DNA of 50,161 nt, taken from an uncultured Bacteroidia bacterium (lineage in GTDB: Bacteria > Bacteroidota > Bacteroidia > Bacteroidales > F082). Where the stretch lies: positions 1 through 50,161 of the forward strand of contig CADAPW010000002.1 of assembly GCA_902789915.1 (NCBI GenBank), read 5' to 3'. Positions 31,671-39,826 of the stretch are shown here, in pieces. A program made the position numbers and the translations under genes. Each line of letters opens with the position of its first letter. The stretch's first letter is position 1. The notes under the pieces are model-generated. The model was not told the origin of the DNA. It saw only the letters and a list, made by a program, of their open reading frames with translations, and did not search any database.

Positions 31671-34436
31671 ATGGCAAACATCAATTCATACGAACCTATA
31701 GCAAAAGCCCGTGTTGCCACTGCAATGTCGGCATCATTGTCATTTTGTGCTGAAAGAAAATATTTGCAGGACATAGATTCTGAAAATTCACGCTTCAAAA
31801 TCTGTCCTTTGGCGAATTCCGCTCAACTGGATGCCAAGTGGGTCTCTATCAAACAAGTTGGCCGTCCAGTCGAGAAAGGACCTGAAAACTGTTTTGTGGC
31901 CATACAGAAAATACTGTATTCTTGTTTCATACCCAAAAAAGTGCAACTGCTTTTCTTGATTGTCGGCAATGGCGAGGAATGTAATATGTACTTGGGATTA
32001 AGAGGAAATGACAGTCTTAAACGTCATATAAAACACCTGAATGAGTTCATTAAAGGTGTATGGCCGGGCATCCAAACCACTATGGTTGACGAGGATGATC
32101 CTGTTATTTCAAGCATAAAGAAGGATATATGTGCCGACAAACTTGAAAACGTGTATGCGGTGACGGGCATTCCATCAATGGAAACATTGTATAAGACAAT
32201 TTATCCTGCCACAATCGACACATTGATAGCGGGAATGCACAAAAGCAAGAATTTCGCTTATTTGGTTGTGGCGGACCCTATTGAAACGGATGATGTGGAA
32301 ACCATGTTATATGAGTGTAGGGAAATGGATGGCCAAGCGGAATCCTTGAAATCTATGAATGTTACTGAAGGGATAACTGAGGGTTCCTCTCGCTCCATGT
32401 CGCACACCACAGGCACTTCTCATTCCACAAGTATAAGCGAATCTGTAACCAAAAAGAGTTTTACTGCACTAGGCAAAACAGCATTGGCGGCGACGGGTCT
32501 TGGCATGGCCGCTGAAATGTTTCCAGCCGCTTCCGCCGTCATAGATGGTTGTGTAAATGCAGCTGGAGCTTTGGCAGGTGCAGCAAGCGTCGTAATACCA
32601 GGAGGAGCTTTAGTCGCTGGATTCATTAGCAGTGCTATGCCAACAAAAACTACCGGAACTACCGTTACGGATGGCTCTTCCGAATCTGACACCTATACCG
32701 AAGGTGTGAATGAAAGTAAATCACAAAGCATTGGGCGAAATATCGTCAATAAACACATCGAGGCAATTGCCGAACAGCTATACTATCACTCAAAACGATT
32801 CGAGGTCGGCAAAGCCATTGGTCTTTGGACAGTTGGCACATACATTCTTGCGGAAAAAGAGGCAGATGCCGAAAGTGGTGCATTGCAATTGCGTTCGATA
32901 ATGAGTGGTCAAGAATCAGCTTATGAACCAGTCAGAATTCATCGCATCACCGATATAATGAGTCAAAACGTAGATGGCAAGTCGTTGATGCAAACTTCTT
33001 TTGGGCAGTTGACAGAACCGCGTCTTGAAATATTCGGTGCGGGAGGGCGAAGATTCCAACATCCTTGGGGAGAACATTTTATGGAATTAAAGAGTGTGCT
33101 TACCACAAAGGAGCTATCCTACCTTATCAACTTTCCTTTACGATCAGTGCCAGGCATTAGTGTAGTTGACAGCTCGCCTGAGTTCAGTTTGAACAAGCCG
33201 ATACTAAGTAGCGACAAGCAAGCCATTCAATTTGGCAACTTGTTATATGGAGGCTCGGAGACCAAAATGGAATACAAACTATCCATCGACTCATTGGCAA
33301 AACACACTCTGCTTTCTGGAATCAATGGAAGTGGAAAAACGAACACGGTTCAAGCCATACTCAACAGTTTATCAGGGCAAGTGCCTTTCTTGGTGATAGA
33401 ACCTGCGAAAACGGAATATGTAGATTGGGCTATAGAGTATAACCAATCACACCCGAACAATCAAATATCCATCTATGTACCTGGATGCAAAAACTACAAG
33501 GACAAGCGCACCCGTAAGGCGGCAGAGAACATAAAGGAGTTGAAACTTAATCCATTTGAAATAATATGGCTCAGTAAGGATCAAGACCCTAATGTGCTTA
33601 GCCATATTGACCGCTTGAAGTCCACATTCGCTGCTGCGTTCCCAATGTATGATATTTTGCCCGTACTGATGGAGGACTTGCTTTATACCATCTATCAGAA
33701 CAAGACAACGGATTGGTTGACCACTACACCTGAATTTGGAGTGACCAAAGCACCGACACTAAACAGCATGAGTATCAGCGTGGATAAAGTCATACAAAAT
33801 CGTGGCTACGAGGAACGAATTGAAAGAAACATGAAAGCCTGTTTTAACACCCGTATCGACAGCTTGAAGCGAGGCTGGAAAGGGGAAATGCTTAACACGA
33901 CCAAATCAACCCCATGGGAAGAACTGTTCGGTAAACCATGCGTCATCAACCTTTCGTATGTAGGCGATGATGTTGATAAGAGTTTCTTTATGGCGTTGAT
34001 ACTTCAGTTCTTGTACGAATACCGTTCCGCACAAGCAGAATCCGGGTTGATCGATTTCAACGATAACGGATGTCGTCATCTGACAATCATCGAGGAAGCA
34101 CATCGTGTGATGATGAAATGTGACAATCCCGAAATGCCTCAATACAAGTCTGCCATGATGTTCAGTAATATGTTGTCAGAAATCAGGGCATACGGAGAAG
34201 GCTTGTTCCTTGTTGACCAAGTTCCTACGAGACTGATTTCTGATGCTATCAAGAACACGAACACTAAAATTACCCATCGTTTGGTGGCGGAGGACGATTG
34301 TAAGGCCATTGCAGAATCAATGGGCATAAGTAAAGAACAGCGTCTGATAATACCAAAGTTAGGCGTTGGTCAATGTATTGTCTCAACATCGCTTTCGCCC
34401 GACAAGCATTGGGTGAAAGTCAATAAAGTCAAGTGA
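31671..34436 (+). CDS. HerA/DUF87-type ATPase with Ser-rich linkers and hydrophobic core
   Basis: 921 residues. The C-terminal half is a HerA/FtsK-clade P-loop ATPase: Walker A GINGSGKTN at residues 550-558, Walker B LTIIEEAHR near 804-812. The N-terminal half is unusual: ~220 residues of unknown fold, a Ser/Thr-rich stretch (~230-262), a hydrophobic Ala/Gly segment (~283-324), then a second Ser/Thr/Glu-rich stretch (~325-355). HerA-type hexamers pump DNA or work with nucleases in several phage defence systems. The nuclease partner seen in those systems is absent; a peptidase gene follows after 1 bp. Confidence 0.85.
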   Translation: MANINSYEPIAKARVATAMSASLSFCAERKYLQDIDSENSRFKICPLANSAQLDAKWVSIKQVGRPVEKGPENCFVAIQKILYSCFIPKKVQLLFLIVGNGEECNMYLGLRGNDSLKRHIKHLNEFIKGVWPGIQTTMVDEDDPVISSIKKDICADKLENVYAVTGIPSMETLYKTIYPATIDTLIAGMHKSKNFAYLVVADPIETDDVETMLYECREMDGQAESLKSMNVTEGITEGSSRSMSHTTGTSHSTSISESVTKKSFTALGKTALAATGLGMAAEMFPAASAVIDGCVNAAGALAGAASVVIPGGALVAGFISSAMPTKTTGTTVTDGSSESDTYTEGVNESKSQSIGRNIVNKHIEAIAEQLYYHSKRFEVGKAIGLWTVGTYILAEKEADAESGALQLRSIMSGQESAYEPVRIHRITDIMSQNVDGKSLMQTSFGQLTEPRLEIFGAGGRRFQHPWGEHFMELKSVLTTKELSYLINFPLRSVPGISVVDSSPEFSLNKPILSSDKQAIQFGNLLYGGSETKMEYKLSIDSLAKHTLLSGINGSGKTNTVQAILNSLSGQVPFLVIEPAKTEYVDWAIEYNQSHPNNQISIYVPGCKNYKDKRTRKAAENIKELKLNPFEIIWLSKDQDPNVLSHIDRLKSTFAAAFPMYDILPVLMEDLLYTIYQNKTTDWLTTTPEFGVTKAPTLNSMSISVDKVIQNRGYEERIERNMKACFNTRIDSLKRGWKGEMLNTTKSTPWEELFGKPCVINLSYVGDDVDKSFFMALILQFLYEYRSAQAESGLIDFNDNGCRHLTIIEEAHRVMMKCDNPEMPQYKSAMMFSNMLSEIRAYGEGLFLVDQVPTRLISDAIKNTNTKITHRLVAEDDCKAIAESMGISKEQRLIIPKLGVGQCIVSTSLSPDKHWVKVNKVK

Positions 34437-34437
34437 T

Positions 34438-35211
34438 ATGTACGGATTGGAAGATTACGAAGGACTTAATCCCCGCGATTCCATGGAGGGCTTGCGAAAC
34501 GAGGGTCTTTCCGAAGCTCAATTGGATTATTTGCAAGAAGTGATTCCAGCCCCCGAAGACTGGCTGCACATGAACCACGAAGAAAAGCTGGATTCCATAA
34601 ACATGATGGAATTGCGTCGTGATGAAATGGAGATACCAACAGACCTCATGCCCCAAGAATACTTTGAATGTATTTCTGATGTAAAGCAGTTGGAACAGTT
34701 TGCGAATATTGAGAGTGTTGAGCAATGCATTTCAACCGCCAATGAGTTCTACGAAACTGGGCGAGCTGAAGTATTCATGGAGGGTGGTATTGAAACGAGA
34801 GAACAACTGGCCAAAGAGTATTTTGAGAATATAAAAGACAGTTTGGGTTTACCTGCGGATATTCCCATAGAGTTTCGCCCTATGGATTCGCTAGGGGGAT
34901 ATAGTCCCGAAACAAATAGCATCACCTTGAATGAAAGCTATCTGGAGCATCCCGATCCTCGTGGCCTAATTAAAACTATTACCCATGAATCGGAACACGC
35001 ATTTCAACAACAAGTTGTTGACAATCCGCATTTATATCCAGATATTCCCAGTGAAGTGATTGCCTCATGGAAATACAATATGGACCATTATAAAAGTGCG
35101 CAGGTATATGGCTTTGAAGCCTATCGGAACCAGCCCATTGAGAAGGATGCATTCGCATTTGAAAGCTATGTTTTTTCACAAGTTGACAAACTTAAAAATC
35201 TAAGAGACTAA
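34438..35211 (+). CDS. Zinc metallopeptidase-like protein (HExxH), candidate effector
   Basis: 257 residues. The zincin motif HESEH is at about residues 183-187 (TITHESEHAFQQQ), and a downstream acidic helix (EKDAFAFESYV) could give the third ligand. The region before it (YSPETNSITLNESYLE) resembles the strand and turn that precede HExxH in toxin-like metallopeptidases of polymorphic toxin systems. The N-terminal ~110 residues are acidic and helical. Starts 1 bp after the HerA stop, so translation is coupled. Effector function (cleaving host or phage protein) is inference. Confidence 0.75.
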   Translation: MYGLEDYEGLNPRDSMEGLRNEGLSEAQLDYLQEVIPAPEDWLHMNHEEKLDSINMMELRRDEMEIPTDLMPQEYFECISDVKQLEQFANIESVEQCISTANEFYETGRAEVFMEGGIETREQLAKEYFENIKDSLGLPADIPIEFRPMDSLGGYSPETNSITLNESYLEHPDPRGLIKTITHESEHAFQQQVVDNPHLYPDIPSEVIASWKYNMDHYKSAQVYGFEAYRNQPIEKDAFAFESYVFSQVDKLKNLRD

Positions 35212-35215
35212 AAAA

Positions 35216-35500
35216 ATGGAAACAATGAAATTACAAGCGTTTCTTGAGACACAAAAAGTGTCAAAAGATCAGATACAGGAATTGTCTCAAATGATTCTGA
35301 AGACGGATCCTATAATACTTAGGGCATTTGAAGCATTTATCTACGAGGGAACAGAACCTGATTTGTGCATTGAAAATTATACCTGCAAAGGTCTAATGCA
35401 AGAATATGGTCTGTCTTTAACTGGTGCATTATTAACTTTGGATTGGTTGCTTCGTGAGCCAGAAGAAGCAAAACAAGCCATAAAAGATGGAATCAAATAA
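35216..35500 (+). CDS. Small helical protein (94 aa) of the chaperone/HerA operon
   Basis: No family recognised. All-helical by residue pattern, acidic, no membrane segment. Starts 4 bp after the peptidase gene (ATG 35216, or ATG 35225) and ends 2 bp before 35503. The position beside a putative toxic peptidase allows a role as its inhibitor or chaperone, but nothing in the sequence proves it. Confidence 0.7.
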   Translation: METMKLQAFLETQKVSKDQIQELSQMILKTDPIILRAFEAFIYEGTEPDLCIENYTCKGLMQEYGLSLTGALLTLDWLLREPEEAKQAIKDGIK

Positions 35501-35502
35501 CC

Positions 35503-35736
35503 ATGCCAACATTTGTTATTACCGCAAAACACGACATAAACCGTGGGCAAATGCACATTGATAAAGGTGAGCAATATGCAATTAGCATTAACATGACAGG
35601 TATCGGACCAAATAACTTGTTCAACAATAGTCGCTGCCATGATGTGCTGAGAAGACAATTGGAGGTCAATGGCATATACCTTTCTGATAGCGACATCAGA
35701 GGAGGACGAGGTTTGTTTGATATTAAGAAATCATAA
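35503..35736 (+). CDS. Small basic protein (77 aa) of the chaperone/HerA operon
   Basis: No certain family. The start VITAKHDINRGQMHIDKGEQ resembles short Bacteroidales proteins with an N-terminal beta hairpin (for example DUF6140-type), and the rest holds NNLFNNSRCHDVLRRQLEVN. Spacing of 2 bp to the previous gene and 17 bp to the next places it in the operon. Confidence 0.65.
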   Translation: MPTFVITAKHDINRGQMHIDKGEQYAISINMTGIGPNNLFNNSRCHDVLRRQLEVNGIYLSDSDIRGGRGLFDIKKS

Positions 35737-35753
35737 AACAAAAGACAACAACT

Positions 35754-36959
35754 ATGGAACAATATGACTTTTCAAAAGATTGGGATCGTTTCTTTGACAA
35801 TATAGATTCCTATCTCATCAGCCGCCAAAACTTTGAGAAAGAGTACAATTCAATTTGTAGAAAGGCAAAAAACCAAGAATATAGTAATACGAACAGTGCG
35901 GCTTGTTACTATTATATGGCAGCAGTACTATGTCGTTTCTACTACTATGAATTAGAAGTGAACCACGATTCTGATAAAAAATATGCTGTTGGACTAGGCA
36001 AAAAGGCCATTCAATCAGCACGAAGGTTTTTGAATGAAGACGAGGAATTCAAAACGATGTCCCTTGTATTTGATTTGCTTTTCTTGAAACATAATAGGCA
36101 AGATATTCCTGGCCTATTTCGTAAACTGCAATCAATAAAAATAGAATGCCCTCATATTGAGAGTATGGAAGGGCCGCTAATAAAAACAGAAGCACTACGA
36201 GACTGGTTTAACAACGCATATTATGATACTATTTTTGAAATCTTGTTTAATTGGGAAGTAGAAGATGACCTGAAACTGAAAGAAGGACTTGCGAAAGAAC
36301 TCATAAACAGTTCAAATCAGATTGACCAAGAAGTGGGTTATGCGAACTTGGCCGATGCACTATTTGATATGGGTAATTATCAAGAAGCAGAACGGTACGC
36401 TATTTTGGGAAAGGATTTGTACGGGAACTTGTCAGCTTATGATCATGGAAAGCATTTCTTTTGGGGAATGTGTTGGTGCATTTATGCAAGATGTCAGGAA
36501 GAAGCTGGAGATATGGATTTTGCAATGACTCTGATTGAAAAGGGAGCGTCTCTTGGAATTCCGTGGTGCATGAAAGAATTGGAAAAATTAGAACAAAATG
36601 TTATGTCGCTTGGGACAGACTTTTTGGACGGAGATACTGGCCTTTCCGAACAAGAACGAAAAAGGTATACTTCAAGGATAAATGCTCCTTTTATGATGGA
36701 GACAGAGGCGATTTGGGATTTGGAAAACTATCCACAAATTCCTGTGGTTGTAGGTCGTATTTGCTCTGGTGTTTTAAGGAAAGGTGATGTTGTCGTGATA
36801 ATGAATGATATTCAAAAGATTGAAGCAACAGTTTTTGGAATAGCCATGTTTGGCAAGCTTTTAGAAAAGGCAGAAGCGGGGGATGCTTGCGGCATTATGC
36901 TACTTGGTGAAGACGTTGATAAAGTGCAGATTGGATCAGTGATACACAAACTATCGTGA
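35754..36959 (+). CDS. Helical-repeat protein ending in an EF-Tu domain-2-like barrel
   Basis: 401 residues. Residues ~1-300 are helical repeats with TPR/Sel1-like pairs (YANLADALFDMGNYQEAERY). Residues ~313-401 match domain 2 of elongation factor Tu: PFMMETEAIWDLENYPQIPV, then VVGRICSGVLRKGDVVVIM, then TVFGIAMFGKLLEKAEAGD and GSVIHKLS. EF-Tu itself has a GTPase domain before this barrel; here it is replaced by repeats. The barrel normally contacts the ribosome and the acylated tRNA end, so a translation-linked target or decoy is an attractive inference. Confidence 0.8.
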   Translation: MEQYDFSKDWDRFFDNIDSYLISRQNFEKEYNSICRKAKNQEYSNTNSAACYYYMAAVLCRFYYYELEVNHDSDKKYAVGLGKKAIQSARRFLNEDEEFKTMSLVFDLLFLKHNRQDIPGLFRKLQSIKIECPHIESMEGPLIKTEALRDWFNNAYYDTIFEILFNWEVEDDLKLKEGLAKELINSSNQIDQEVGYANLADALFDMGNYQEAERYAILGKDLYGNLSAYDHGKHFFWGMCWCIYARCQEEAGDMDFAMTLIEKGASLGIPWCMKELEKLEQNVMSLGTDFLDGDTGLSEQERKRYTSRINAPFMMETEAIWDLENYPQIPVVVGRICSGVLRKGDVVVIMNDIQKIEATVFGIAMFGKLLEKAEAGDACGIMLLGEDVDKVQIGSVIHKLS

Positions 36960-36972
36960 TTTGAATGGCTCT

Positions 36973-37140
36973 ATGAAAGAAGAAAAAACATGCTGCCCCT
37001 ATTGTGGTTCAAAAGAAATCAGCTTAGGTAGAATAACTCCAGATATGTTGGTTGATCCAGCTCCTAATATTATTGATTTTGTGAAAAGCGTTTTCCACAA
37101 GAAATACAAATGTCAAAAATGCGGAAAGGAGTTTGATTGA
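36973..37140 (+). CDS. Zinc-ribbon microprotein (55 aa)
   Basis: Two CxxC knuckles: CPYCGS near residues 8-13 and CQKCGKEF near residues 47-54, a classical zinc ribbon. ATG 36973 follows the barrel-protein stop by 13 bp. No known function beyond likely metal-stabilised binding of protein or nucleic acid. Confidence 0.7.
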   Translation: MKEEKTCCPYCGSKEISLGRITPDMLVDPAPNIIDFVKSVFHKKYKCQKCGKEFD

Positions 37141-37169
37141 CGGAGGACAAATCAAATAACTAATTGATA

Positions 37170-37307
37170 ATGTACCGAGGACTAACCTTATTCAGATGCT
37201 CGAATTGCGGCCATACCTTCATGTCGCATGATATGGAGTATAAAGCGACCTCGTTTTCCATGTCTCAGCGGTGTGCCAAATGCGGAAGTGACAGAACAAT
37301 AGTCTAA
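37170..37307 (+). CDS. Second zinc-ribbon microprotein (45 aa)
   Basis: CSNCGHTF near residues 10-17 and CAKCGSD near residues 35-41 form a second four-cysteine ribbon. ATG 37170 follows the previous gene by 29 bp and has a GGAGGA-like sequence 25 bp upstream. Last gene of the train; the next gene is convergent. Confidence 0.6.
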   Translation: MYRGLTLFRCSNCGHTFMSHDMEYKATSFSMSQRCAKCGSDRTIV

Positions 37308-37380
37308 ACAATGGCTATAATGCTCGCTTTCCGATACATTTACTGCTTTCTCGTGAATGAATACAATGGCGTTTATTGTT

Positions 37381-37869
37381 TTACTCATCTAAATAAGCAT
37401 TCAGGAACCTTTCGGCCAAACTGTTAGGGCGGATGTTCTTCCGTGCCTCATCCGGCGTGAACCATTGATAGGAGTCAATCTCTTGGTTGGGTGAGAGTTC
37501 GCTGTCATCCTTCACAAAGGCCGTGAAATTGCACATCAGCGTGTTAGACGGCTCAAAGAAACTGGTACGGTTGAACTTGATGCGGCTGATGGTCATGCCA
37601 GTCTCTTCCTTGATTTCACGACCGACGGCATGTTCCACTTGCTCGCCACGGTTCACATAGCCAGCCACAAGGACAAACCACGGCCTGCCATATTGCTTAA
37701 TCAGTAGGATTTTCCCGGTCTGCTCGTTGATTACAATCATGCTCACAGCCACGTTATACATTGGAAAACGATATTGCTCACATTTGGGGCAATAGGGCAC
37801 AATCCCTTCGCCTTCAAGTTCCTTTTCGATGAGTGATGTTCCGCACTCGAAGCAATGTTTCTGTATCAT
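37381..37869 (-). CDS. NUDIX hydrolase with N-terminal zinc ribbon (NudC-like)
   Basis: Hydrolyses nucleoside-diphosphate-X compounds, possibly NADH or NAD-capped RNA. The NUDIX box is GYVNRGEQVEHAVGREIKEE then TGM (about residues 75-97). A zinc ribbon precedes it (CFECGTSL ... CPKCEQY). At 162 residues it lacks the N-terminal domain of classical NudC. ATG 37869 is chosen because a minus-strand TACTTTTG box (37874-37881) lies only 4 bp upstream, which would make the mRNA leaderless and excludes the longer start at 37899. Confidence 0.85.
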   Translation of the reverse strand: MIQKHCFECGTSLIEKELEGEGIVPYCPKCEQYRFPMYNVAVSMIVINEQTGKILLIKQYGRPWFVLVAGYVNRGEQVEHAVGREIKEETGMTISRIKFNRTSFFEPSNTLMCNFTAFVKDDSELSPNQEIDSYQWFTPDEARKNIRPNSLAERFLNAYLDE

Positions 37870-37996
37870 GATGCAAAAGTACAAAAAAGCCTCGTCCACC
37901 GTGAAACATAGTTCGTTTGGATAGGGGCGTGGTGCAAGAACTGTGGCCGAAAGGATGTTTGTATTGATAGGATTGGGTGAACTCTATACGGCATTG

Positions 37997-38962
37997 TCAT
38001 TTTTTCTTCTTACTCAAAGTCGCCAAAGCTACTGGATGATGTTCCAGATGTTCCATTTGTGTCCCAAACAACAATTCAGGCTGATATTTACCTGATTGGA
38101 ATCTAATAATAAACTCTCTGTCCATATCATCAAGGCACATCACCGATTTCACGTAATCGGAAACAGCAAGTTCTATCTTTGCTTTGGGATATGCCCCAGC
38201 TTTAATCCGTAACATAGGTAGCAGTTGCGACCGGATCTTGCTAAAACTCATCTGGGTAAGATTATCAACATCCTTTTCCAACCAATTTTCGCCGCTGTCA
38301 TTGCCAATAGTGGAGTAGAAAACGGCACACTTCCTAAAGATGGTCTTTTCTTCATCGCTAGTCATCAGTTCCGATTGCGAAAGAGAATACAAATCGTACA
38401 AGTCCCTCGGCTTTGTCCTTTCAAAGAAAGCCCCCATTTTGCTGCCAAAGACTTCGACATCCCGAAGATGGAATACTGTTATAGCCCTGCTTGGGTCAAA
38501 AGGATGGCTAATAGTCGATTCTGTTGGGGCAAATACATGGCAACGTGCCAGATAGTTGATGTCAAGTTTGATTTTGTCACGACTACCAGTGACGGTATCA
38601 TATAGCAACTCATAAGAGCACAGGGAATAACTCTCCCGTTTACCCAAACTGTAGCCTTGTTCAACGCAGTAGGCCGATAGGCTCCCATCCAATTGTTTCC
38701 TTAATTGAATCATCTCATCCTTGGAGCAGTCAATCGCCAAATCCAGGTCCAGATCCACTGAAAGACGTGGCAATCCCGGAATCAGCACCAAGTTGATAGC
38801 CGTACCGCCTTTCAGAGCCAGTTTTCCTTTGAAAGCGTCCAATTCGCTCAGGTCGTCAAGGATATTACAGAGCCGAATCACTTTTTCAACATTGGTTGCC
38901 GTGAAGCTGTATTCATCGGCTATTGCTGTTATTTGTTTCCTAGTCAATTCAATAGAGTTCAT
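37997..38962 (-). CDS. AbiEii-type nucleotidyltransferase toxin
   Basis: 321 residues. The DNA-polymerase-beta-like motif KGGTAINL (about residues 51-58) and the acidic strand LSVDLDLDLAID (~67-78) are those of AbiEii/AbiGii toxins of type IV toxin-antitoxin systems, which modify tRNA or GTP-related targets and abort phage infection. RTKPRDLYDLY (around residue 185) is also typical. Its start overlaps the end of the AbiEi-like gene by 14 bp. Confidence 0.88.
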   Translation of the reverse strand: MNSIELTRKQITAIADEYSFTATNVEKVIRLCNILDDLSELDAFKGKLALKGGTAINLVLIPGLPRLSVDLDLDLAIDCSKDEMIQLRKQLDGSLSAYCVEQGYSLGKRESYSLCSYELLYDTVTGSRDKIKLDINYLARCHVFAPTESTISHPFDPSRAITVFHLRDVEVFGSKMGAFFERTKPRDLYDLYSLSQSELMTSDEEKTIFRKCAVFYSTIGNDSGENWLEKDVDNLTQMSFSKIRSQLLPMLRIKAGAYPKAKIELAVSDYVKSVMCLDDMDREFIIRFQSGKYQPELLFGTQMEHLEHHPVALATLSKKKK

Positions 38963-39659
38963 ATTCTTTTTGTTTTATTTGTGGCACACATATTTTCCAT
39001 TTCTTGTCATAAGTGTCGCAATCCTCATCGGGAGTGAGATAGCTTACATTATTGCCGATCCTTTCCTTGCAATGCCCGAAGAACGCATCCGACAAGCCAA
39101 GTTGCTCTTGATATAGTGAGAGCAGATAGCCTGCACGTTGATAAACACTCTTTGACGGGGCAGAGTCAAGGCACTGTATCATTACCGTCTCATCAAGCTT
39201 GCCAAGTCCAATCCAATCCAAAGCGTTCATCAGCTCTTCCAAACCACCAGCCAGGTCGATATGCCTGATGCAGTCGATGATGGTCTGGCTCAAGGATGTT
39301 ACTTTGATAGGATAGTCTTCGTTGGAACTATCAAGGTGTGGATTTATCAAATAATTTACTGGTTTGTAAATATAAGTCTCGTTCAAATGCTCGAATGTTC
39401 GAAAAGGCGTTGAGCTATGGACATACAACCAGTTGAATGATTGAGTGTGAAGGGCATAATACTCCAAAGCCGAATGATAGACCAGGCATCCGTTATCCAC
39501 CGCATTACAAGCTATCATAAACTTGTCTGTCAGGTATGAAGGCACGTATACACCCTTGCGAACATGAGAGAGCAACCCCCTTCGTGTCCTGTTGTAAAGC
39601 CGAGACTTGCGAGTATTATAACATACTTCGTTGTCTTGTTTCATTAACGCTTCTTCCAT
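38949..39659 (-). CDS. AbiEi-type antitoxin/transcription repressor
   Basis: 236 residues. AbiEi proteins repress their own promoter through an N-terminal winged helix and neutralise AbiEii. The N-terminal part (YNTRKSRLYNRTRRGLLSHV, then RKGVYVPS) fits the winged helix, and the middle (YHSALEYYALHTQSFNWLYV) is characteristic of the family. ATG 39659 is used because the only longer start (39680) lies within the -7 box. Upstream direct repeats may be its operator. Confidence 0.85.
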   Translation of the reverse strand: MEEALMKQDNEVCYNTRKSRLYNRTRRGLLSHVRKGVYVPSYLTDKFMIACNAVDNGCLVYHSALEYYALHTQSFNWLYVHSSTPFRTFEHLNETYIYKPVNYLINPHLDSSNEDYPIKVTSLSQTIIDCIRHIDLAGGLEELMNALDWIGLGKLDETVMIQCLDSAPSKSVYQRAGYLLSLYQEQLGLSDAFFGHCKERIGNNVSYLTPDEDCDTYDKKWKICVPQIKQKEYELY

Positions 39660-39677
39660 GCTGCTTAAAATTTTCTG

Positions 39678-39715
39678 CAAAGATATTACTTTTTGATAAC
39701 ATTGAATTACTTTTT
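39678..39715 (-). promoter_or_regulatory. Promoter and probable operator of the AbiE pair
   Basis: Minus-strand -7 box TATCTTTG at 39678-39685. ATTACTTTTT occurs twice on the plus strand (39685-39694 and 39706-39715), 21 bp apart, i.e. two helical turns, between the -7 box and the -33 region. That is a good layout for repression by AbiEi. Confidence 0.5.
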
Positions 39716-39769
39716 AAGTATTTTTTTCTGCAAGTCGATATTAAAAACAACAGAAGAGTGTCGATAACG

Positions 39770-39805
39770 GGTCGGTAAGTTCCTTTTTATTACCACTTAC
39801 CGACC
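39770..39805. terminator. 10-bp perfect hairpin between integrase and AbiE genes
   Basis: GGTCGGTAAG (39770-39779) pairs with CTTACCGACC (39796-39805). It lies 22 bp beyond the integrase stop. It has no T run on the integrase strand, so it may be a factor-dependent terminator or a protein site near the right end. Confidence 0.5.
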
Positions 39806-39826
39806 TGCTATCACATGTTTTTTCCA

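Noticed and set aside
31671..34436. HerA-like ATPase as a type IV coupling protein or conjugation ATPase
   Set aside because: No relaxase or pore genes are nearby, and the N-terminal half is unlike VirD4 or VirB4. The chaperone neighbours point elsewhere.
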